64,000 nucleotides of DNA from Neurospora intermedia. Lineage: Eukaryota > Ascomycota > Sordariomycetes > Sordariales > Sordariaceae. The notes below the pieces were generated by a model that worked only from the letters and a program-made list of their open reading frames with translations, did no database searches and was not told where the DNA came from. The position numbers and the translations under genes are program-made. Positions 10,901 to 19,900 of the stretch are shown here, in pieces. The stretch's first letter is position 1. Each line of letters begins with the position of its first letter. The DNA is taken from positions 620,001-684,000 of the forward strand of contig BTPP01000008.1 in NCBI GenBank assembly GCA_037102815.1, given 5' to 3'.

Positions 10901-13900
10901 CCTCGGCAAGGTTCTCGATGCTCTTCTTAAGATCATTTGCTTCGGCTGTAAGTCTCTGGATATTTTCCGCGAGTTTCTTGATATCCTCGTCCTTTTGGAG
11001 CAGGGAAGTTTCGTGGGCGCCAATGGTTTGGCCCATTTGAGCCTTTTCTTCTGCGAGTGTGGCAGCTTTGTTTTCCAGTTTCTGGACACTTCCCTTGAGG
11101 TTGTCGATGTCTTCGTTGGCTTTCTGTAGGGAAGCATCTCTCTCGCCGATGGTTTGATCCTGTCCAGCGTTCAGCTTCGAGAGTTCGGTAGCTTTTTCTT
11201 CGAGTATCTTGATGCTACCCTTGAGGTCATCAATGTCCTTGTTCGCTTGGAGCAGGGCAGCATCTCTAGCGCCAATGGTTTGTCCCAAATCGACCTTTTC
11301 CTGTGTGAGATGAGCAGCCTGCTCAGAAAGACGCTTGATTTCTTTCTCAAGACCAGAAATCTCTTGCTCCTTTTGCTTCAAAGAGCTATCCCTGGTATTG
11401 ATCGTCCGACCAAACGCCTCCTTGTCTGTCTTAAGGCTGCTGGCTTCATCCTCCAGTTGCTTGATCTGCTCTCTAAGCTTACGCAGTTCCTCGTTCTTTT
11501 GAGAAAGGGTACTGTCCCGAGTTTTGGTGGTTTGATTTAGTTCCTCGGCGGTATCCTTGACCTTCTGTATCTCTTGTTGGAGTTCAAAGATCTTCTTTTC
11601 CTTTTCTTTCAAAAGAGCGTCTCTATTAGCGAGATCTTCGGCGGACTTCTTGGAATCTTGGGCAGACTGCTTGGCCTGGTTGGTGAGGTCCCGGACCTCC
11701 TTGCGAAGACTGACGAGTTCTTTCTCTTTCCCCAGTATGGCGGCGTCCTTGTCGGTACCTTCCTTCTTTAGCTTCGCTACTTCGCTATTGAGTTCGGTAA
11801 TGTCTGCCTTTAGGTGATCGACTGCCTCGGCCTTTTTAGCCAAGATCTTATCCTTGGAAGCCACGTCTTCTCTCAACTTCACAATGTCGGCTGTGAGACC
11901 CTTGGTCTCCTTCTCAAGCCTCTCAATCTTGATCTTATCCTGGGCAAGTTGAGTGTCTTTTGCGTTGACACTTTGATTCAACCCTTTGAGTTCTTCGGTC
12001 TTCTTTGCCAAGGCAGTTTCTTTGACACGAATCTCCTCCCGCAGCTTAGCAAGCTCAGCGTTCTTCGAGCCAACTTCACCCGTCTTTTGCGTCAGACTAG
12101 CGTCCTTGGTACTGAGCTCTTGGTTCAGCTTCGCAATATCCTTTTCAAGCTTGGAGATTGCGTCCTTGTCCTGGGCGAGTTGAGCATCTCTGCTGGTGAC
12201 ATCTTTCTTCAACCCCGTGGCTTCGTCGGTCAGTTTCTTGACGTTCTTCTCAAGACTGCTGGCTTCCTCGGTCTTCTTTTCCAGGGCAGCCTCTTTGGCA
12301 CGGAGCTCTTCCCGCAGTTTGGCAATGCCAGCATCTCGAGAACCAATTTCGCCCGCCTTCTGTGTCAGATTGGCGTCCTTGGTGCTGAGCTCTTGTTTGA
12401 GCTTTGTCACATCAGTCTTGAGATCAAAGATGTCCTTGTTGAGCTTAGAAATCGTGGCCCGGTCTTGTGCGAGTTGGTTAATTTTGGTGGCGACGTCCTG
12501 GTTCAACCCCTTCCCTTGGTCGGTAAGTGTCTGGACGTTCTTTTCGAACGCCTTGGCTTCTTCTGTCTTTTTGGCGAGGGCAGCGTCTTTGGAAGCAATC
12601 TCTGCCTTGAGTTTGGCAAGTTCAGCATCTCTAGCAACGACGTCCTTCGTCTTGTGAGTGAGGCTGGCATCCTTATCCTTGACATCCTTCCTCAACGTGT
12701 CGATGGTGCTGTTGGCTGTTTTGATATCGTCCTTGAGCTGATCAATTATCTCCCTCTTGTCATCCAGGGTGGCGTTCTTGGTGCTGATGTCCTTGTTCAA
12801 CCTATCGATGCTGTCCCTGAGGGCTTGGATCTCCTTCGTTTTCTCAGCTAGCACGGTCTCCTTGGCCTTGGCATCCTGGCTAAGCTTCTCTTTGGTAGAT
12901 TTCATGTCTTTGATGTCGTTGTTCAGAGCATCAGCCTCGGCTTGAGATCGCTTAAATTTGTCTTTGTAGCTGCTGATTTCCTCGGTGAGCTGCTTGTTGT
13001 CAGCCGACATCTTTTCGATTTCGGCCATCGTCTCTTCTAGAGTAGTCTCGTGGTCACTGATGTCCTTTTTGAAGTTCTTGATTTCATCCCGGAGCTTCTT
13101 GATGTCTTCGCCCCTTTTCATCAGCTGGTCTCCCTTGTCCATCACATGGGTGTTCAGATCGTCAACCTCCCTCTGCAACTTCCTAATTTCGCCATCTTTC
13201 GTGTCGACCACAACCCGTTGGTCCTTATTGTCCTGCGTGAGTTGAGCGACTTGGTTCTTGACACGCTGAAGCTCAGAGTTAGATCCTTCCAACTCGGACT
13301 TCTTATTCACGAGATCCTGAGAAAGCCGCTTGGCGGTATCCTTAAGCGTCTGGATTTCCTTCTCGTGATCCTCCAGGATCTTGTTCTTGTCCTTGACATC
13401 CATTTTCAACTTGTCGACTTGGTCCTGGATCTTCTGAGTCTCCTCTTGATTCATGATCATCTGATCCTCCCAGTACTGCACATCGCCCTTGGTCGTTTTG
13501 ATTTCCTCTTCCAGCTTGGCAACCTCGCCTTGAGTGTGCGCCAACGAGCTGCGGTAGTTGTTGGCATCCATGTTGGCCCGCTTGTACTTCTTCTCAAACT
13601 CCGCCAGCGAATCTGATTTGGTGGCGAGATCACGCTCAAGCTGCTTGATGCGGGCTTCGGTCTCCGCCTTTGCAGCGAGGTCGGCCTGATATTGCTTCAT
13701 TTGGGCTTCTTTCTCTGCGGAGCTGCCGGTGAGCTCATTGATCTTGCGTTCGAGACCTTCAATCCTGGCGATGCTCTTGTCCGCCTCGGTGTTAAGCGTC
13801 CTCCTCTCCTCTTTGATCTTTTCGATCTCGGCTTTCTTGTTCTCAATGTCAATCTGCAGCTTAGCGTTTTGAGCCTCAAAGTCCTTGATCTGGTCTTTCT

Positions 13901-16900
13901 TCTGTTGGACTTCCCGATTGAGATCCTTGACCTTCGCCTGGGAGATCGTCAGCGTGGCTTCCTTTTCCTTGATATCGGCGTTGAGCTTCTTGTTGGTTTT
14001 CTGGATCTCGGCCAGTTCCTTCTCCTTCTGGCTGATCTCATTCTTCAGCTTGGTGGTCTCCTTCTGGTAGTCCGCTTTGAGGGAACTGAGATCGCGCTCG
14101 TATCCCACAATCTCCTTACTCTTGGCAAGAATCTGACTGGTCAGACTGGCAACCTCCTTCTCCTGCTTTGCCTTGAGATCCTTGATATCTTGCTCAAGCA
14201 TCTCTTTCGAGGCTTGCTTGGCATCCAGCTTACTCTGAAGCCCAACGATCTCGTTATCGCGCTTGGTGGTTCTGGCCTTCTCATCGGACACGTCCTTCTT
14301 CAGGTCAGTAACCTCCCTGTCGCGCCTGGACACTCTCGCCTTCTCGTCGGACACGTCCTTCTTTAGGTCAGTAATCTCCCTGTCGCGCTTGGTGGTTCTG
14401 GCCTTCTCGTCGGACACGTCCTTCTTCAGGTCAGTAATCTCCCTGTCGCGCCTGGACACTCTCGCCTTCTCTTCCGCGAGGTCGCTGTTAAGCTTGTTGA
14501 CCTTGCCCTCAAGCTCAGTGACTTTCTGTCTCTTCTCGCTGATCTTCTGGTTGAGCGAGTCGATGTCGGCTTGAAGCTTGGCGGCATCGCTTCCTTTTTG
14601 AAGTAGGTCGTTTTGCTTCTTCTGCAGGCCATCGAGCTGTACCTTTAGATTCGCAACCAGTTGGTTCTTCTGCGCCAGCTCACTTGCCTTCTCTTGGATG
14701 TCGCGATTGAGGCGGGATGCGTTTCCGGATTTTAGAGCAGCAATCTCGTTTTCTTTGGCCGTCAACGTAGCCTTTTGGCTACTGAGGTCATTGTTGAGCC
14801 TTTTGATATTCTCTTCGTATTGTCGTTTGAGATCGGCAATTTCAGTTTCCTTCTTCTTCAGGTCGGCTCTCTTGCTGGAAACACTGCTCTCAAGGTCCTT
14901 GAGTCGGGCTTTCTGATCGTTAACGTCCTTGGTAAGAGCTGCGACGTCCTTCTTTGCTTTCTCTAGTTCGCTCGTCTTCGTCGCAATGATTTGTTTGTAC
15001 TGTGCGATTGCGAGGTCTTTCTCCTTACTTCCATCGGCCGATTTTTGGGCTTCGTCGTACTTCTGCCTGAGGTCCCTGAGCTCGCCTTCTTTCTTCAGAA
15101 GTTCGGCTGTTTTATCGCCAATTTCCCGGTTGGTATTCATCATGTTCGTTCGGTTCTGAGCCTTCAGATTTTCGAGTTCGGTTTCCTTTTGAGCTAACGT
15201 GATCTGTTTCTCAGCGATACTCTTTTCCAGCGTATCAAGCCGTTCCTTGTGCTTCTTTTTCAGATCGATGAGCTCAGTCTCCTTCTGTTTCAGTTTGGCC
15301 TTTGTGTCTTTGATGGTCTGGTTGAGGTCTGTGGTTTCTGCCTGATACTTTGTCTTGAGACTGTTGAGTTCAGCCTGTTGCTCATCCAACTTCTTCTGCT
15401 TATCCTTGACATCGTCATTGAGCTTGTTGAGCTGGATCGTGTTTTGTTCCGTCGAGCTGGTTGCGGCGCCCTCTTTTCTCTTCAGCTCATCCTTCTTTTC
15501 CTTGAGGCTTTTCTCTAGTTGGGCGATCTTGGCGTCGTACTCTGTTGTGGTGGTGTTGAGGCTTGCCTGTGACGCCTTGAGCTCACTCTGGGCTTTCAAC
15601 AACTGGGCCATCTTTTCGTTGATTTGTACGTTGAAGTCTTCGATCCTGGTCTTTTGCTGTCCTTTAAGGTCACTGAGCTCTTCAAGTTTGTCCTGCAAGG
15701 AATTGGACTTGTCGGCGACATCTTTTCTCAACTCGGCAATCTGGGCTTCGTTCAGCTTTTTGAGCTCATCGAATTCGGCCTCCTTGGAGCTCAACTTGGA
15801 GGACTTGTCATCGACCTTCCCCTGGAGAGTTGCAACCTCACCCTCGAGGAGAGCTTTCTTTTTATCGAATTCTGCCCTATCTTGCTTGAGTTCAGCCTTC
15901 AAGTCATTGATACGGTGTTCAAGGTTCTTGATCTTTTCGTTGTGTCCCGCCGTCAACTTCTTGATTTCGTCTTGATGGTGAACTTTAAGGTCATTGACTT
16001 CGCCTTGATGTTTGGTCCGGAGCTCCGAAAGATTGCCCTCATAATCAGCTGTGACCTTGGCGACTTCCGATTTGAGTTTTGCTTGCAACTCGTCGACCTT
16101 GACCCCGTGATCCGCTTTGAGCTTGTCAAGCTGAGCTTTGCTTGCCGATAGCTGCTCTTTGTACTCTGCTAGCACATTCTTCTTGTCTGCGAGCTCCGCC
16201 GACAGGGCCTGAACACGTTCCTGGTATTGGGTTGCAAGCTTCTCTTTTTCGTTGTACCGATCTGTAAGGCTTTCCATCTCATTTTTGTGCTGGGCCGCGA
16301 GCTGCTTCTTTTCCTGTTCATACTTCGCTTTGGAGTTGGCGAGTTCGTTTTCGTGCTGCTTTAGCTTGACAGCGTCCTGGCTGGTATTGTTGCGAGAGAG
16401 TTCATCCAGGTCCTTCTTATATTTTGCTTTAATAGTTGCGATTTCACTTTCCAACTCTCCCACTCGAGATTGGTGCTGTTTGCGAAGGCTCTCAGTCTCT
16501 TGGAGGTGGCGGTTCTTTAGCTGATCCATGTCGACTTGCTTGGTGGACTTGAGGGTAGCGATCTCAACGTCTTTCTTCTGTGTGAGCTCCTTGATCTCCT
16601 TCTCTTTCTTGGACTTGAGCTCCGCAAGATCCTTCTCCTTCTGCGCCACCAATTTCTTCTGAGCTTCAATATCCTTCGTGAGCTTCGCCTTCTCAGCGGC
16701 GTAATCGGCTTGAAGCCTGTTTCTCTCACTTTCATTCTGCTGCCTGAGTGTGTCTAACTTCTGCAGGAGGTTGGTTTCCTTCAAGTCGCCGTCCTTTCTG
16801 AGCTGCGTCAGCTCGTTTTGGTGTTTGACTTTCAGCTCCGCAGCAGCCTTTTTGTGGTCAGCATTGAGATTTTTTATTTGCTCTTCGTAGCTTTCCTTGA

Positions 16901-19900
16901 GCATATCTCTCTCTTGCTGCTTGTTCGCCAATGAGGTTTTCTTCTCAGTGATCTCCTGCTTCAACCTCTCGATCTCGTCTTTACGAACCTTGACCTCTTT
17001 CTCAAGGCTTTCCTTTTCGCCTTCGTATTTGTCAATGATGCTCTGCAACCGCGCGTTTTGTTCGCGGTCCTCATTGCCCTTTCTCAGAGCCTCATTCAAC
17101 TCATTCTGCAAAGTCTGAAGCATCTCCTTGTCCTTCTCATCAAAGACAGGCTCCTTCAAGACACGATTGAGAAGGCCGATGCATTCACGAATGACATCCT
17201 CACTGGTATCCAAGTCCTTGTGTCCCTGCGCGTCCTTCAACTTGGCAACCAGTCCTTGGACGAAGTCGCGTGCGGTCAGCGGTAGTTGAGGTTTTTGCTC
17301 CTTCATGAGTTGTTCGACGCGAGTGATGCTTTCAGCAATGTTGGGTTCCGGTTTGATCTCGACGATTGTTGGTGCAGCAGAATTCTTCCTGGCCAAGTCA
17401 AGCTCCTTCTTGAGCCTGTTGGTCTCTTCCTCCAGGACTCTCTTCGTCTTGGACCACTCATTTCTTTGAGTTTCCAAATCCATCTTTTGCGACTCCGTGT
17501 TCTTGAGGGTCGTCTCCACCTTTTCCAGCCTTGCCTTCGTCTGAGAAAGCTGCTGCTGCAAGACCTCCTTTTCGGCTTGCACACGTTGTCGCTGGTCTTC
17601 CAAAGACTTCTTCTCCAATCGCAAAGACTGAAGATCCTTCGGATCGGCGCCGGCGCTGGCCTTGCCCGCCAATTTTTGCTTGAGGTCCAGAACCTGTTGG
17701 TTCAAGCTTTTGATATCCCCTTCCTGACGCTGTTGTAGATCGACCAGAGAATCCCTCTCCACCTGCATAAGCTTCATGTCCTTGAGCGCCACATTGGCTT
17801 CTTCGATCGATTTGTTGAGATTAGTGATTTGCTGGTTCAGGGCATTCTTTTCAGACTCCCAGCGGTCTTGTTGGTCTTTCAACGACTTCTGGTCGAGGGT
17901 AAGTGACGCCGATGGATCCTCGGTCGGCTCAAGCCATCCCTTTTTCTTGAGTTTCTGGTAAAACATGTCGGCCTTTCTTTTATGCTCATCTCTCTGTTCT
18001 TTAAGCTTGTTGTTTTCAGTCGTGAGCTTCTGGATGGTTTCACTGCGGGATCCTGTGGCGGATTCCTTGGCCGCTGCTTCTGCCTTGTCCTTGGCTTCTT
18101 CGGTTTGAACAAGTCGTTGCTCGGTGTCTTCGTACAGGTTCAATATGTTATCAAAGACTTCAAGGATTGTTGCGCCTATGTCACCGGGGTTGGCGCCACC
18201 TTTGATAGGAACGCCAAGCGCTGCCGCGGTATCCATGATATCGTTCAGCGTTCGGTTTAAGGATTCTGACATCTGTTCGGCCTGCTCGGTTTTGCGAGTA
18301 GCTTCTTCCTGCAAGCGAGATAGAGAACCCTCCTTCTTTTTGAGATCGGTTTGTACTCGCCGCCAATGTTCGATGTCGGCCTCCCTTTGTTGCTCTTTAT
18401 ATTGGAGTTCGTCGACTTTCTCCTCCAGGCCTTTGATCTTGGCCTCGGACGTGTGTGTGGCGTAGGCTACCGCTGCAAGGCGTTGCCTGTCCGCGTCTTG
18501 TTTGAAATCTCGGAGTTTCTGCAGCTCATGTTGGTCCTCCGATCTCATCTTCTTCTCATCCATCAAATGTTGATACGTATCAAACTCTGATTTCTCCTGA
18601 TCCTGCAGCCTCTTTTCGGCCTGGGCGAGATATGTTTCCACCTCTTCCTTGGCCAGCTTGTCATCATCCACCTTGATCTGCAGGGCACGGAATTCCCGGA
18701 GTAGCCGCATCTTTGTTTTGCTTGCCTGGTCGTAATACTCCAGCAGGGTGTTGAAAGCCTTGCGGATCGCAGGGTCTCCTGCTTTTTCGATGTACGTCCT
18801 CAACATACTGTGCCTATCGACCTTGTTATCTAGCACTGCTATGGCGTGGTCCTTGTACTGAGATAACTGGGCGACCATGAACCGTGTATCGCGCAGCGTT
18901 CCCTCGTCGTATGGTTTGTATTTCAGTGGTTTGGTGGGGTCCGTTTTCCCTTCATTCTCGTCCCGCAACCGGTCGTACTCCTCGATAGCGGCTTCATTAT
19001 CCGCCCTATGTCCCTCTTGACTTGTGAAGGGGCTGAATGTAAAAGGGTTGTTCATGTCTCGGTAGCGCCCCACTTCGTGTTTATTTTTAACACGAACAGG
19101 CTGGCCAGACTCGTCGATGTCTGAAGTGTTTGCGATATCTTCTTTTTCCTCGTCTGACTCGTATGCCTTTTTGATCTCCCTAATGACTCTCCTAGCGCCG
19201 GTACCATCACCCACGTACCGTTCGTGGAGCAACTTGGGCTTCTCTTCTTCCGCGTCCTTCTCACTTTCCCAGTCACTCACGTAGTCATCTTCCGCCACGT
19301 CCTCACTGACCTTAACATCTGCACTGTCCCCAGCTTTCACTCTCACACCCGTGTCACCCCCATTGCTCTCATCTTCCACGACGTCATCCCAACCAGAGCC
19401 CGACTGGAAGTAAGATCTTTGCGCAGGGGGATTGTATTTAGTTTTGCCCTGGGCTGCGATGCGAGAAGCCTCCTTTGCCTCTTGCATCCTTCGGAAAATA
19501 TAGGCCCCCGTATCCTCCTCCTCTGGCAATTGTTTCTCTTTCGGCTTTGAACCACCAGCTGAAGCTGCAGGCGTCTGTGAAGTCGGGGCCGCAGTAGGAG
19601 CTAAGGCTGGGGCCGTATGTGAAACCGTAGTCGGAACGGTAGTTGAGGCCGAAGGTGGAACTATACGCCGACCAGCAGCTGGAGCCGGGGCAGGAAGCCG
19701 GGTCGCCGCCGGACCTGGAAGCCTAGTCACCGCCGGACCTGGAAGCCGGGTCGCAACCGGTCCAAATACTGGAGCCGAAGCCGGAGCCGGAGCCGGAGCT
19801 GCTGAGGCTGGGGCCGTATGTGAAACCGAAGTCGGAACGGTAGTTGAGGCCGAAGGTGGAACTATACGCTGACCAGCAGCTGGAGCCGGGACCGGAAGCC

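Noticed and set aside
8658-19550. Many plus-strand ORFs of 60-345 codons opposite the giant gene
   Set aside because: They are Leu/Ser/Phe-rich mirror frames of Lys/Glu-rich coiled coil codons; no ATG context or domain supports them.
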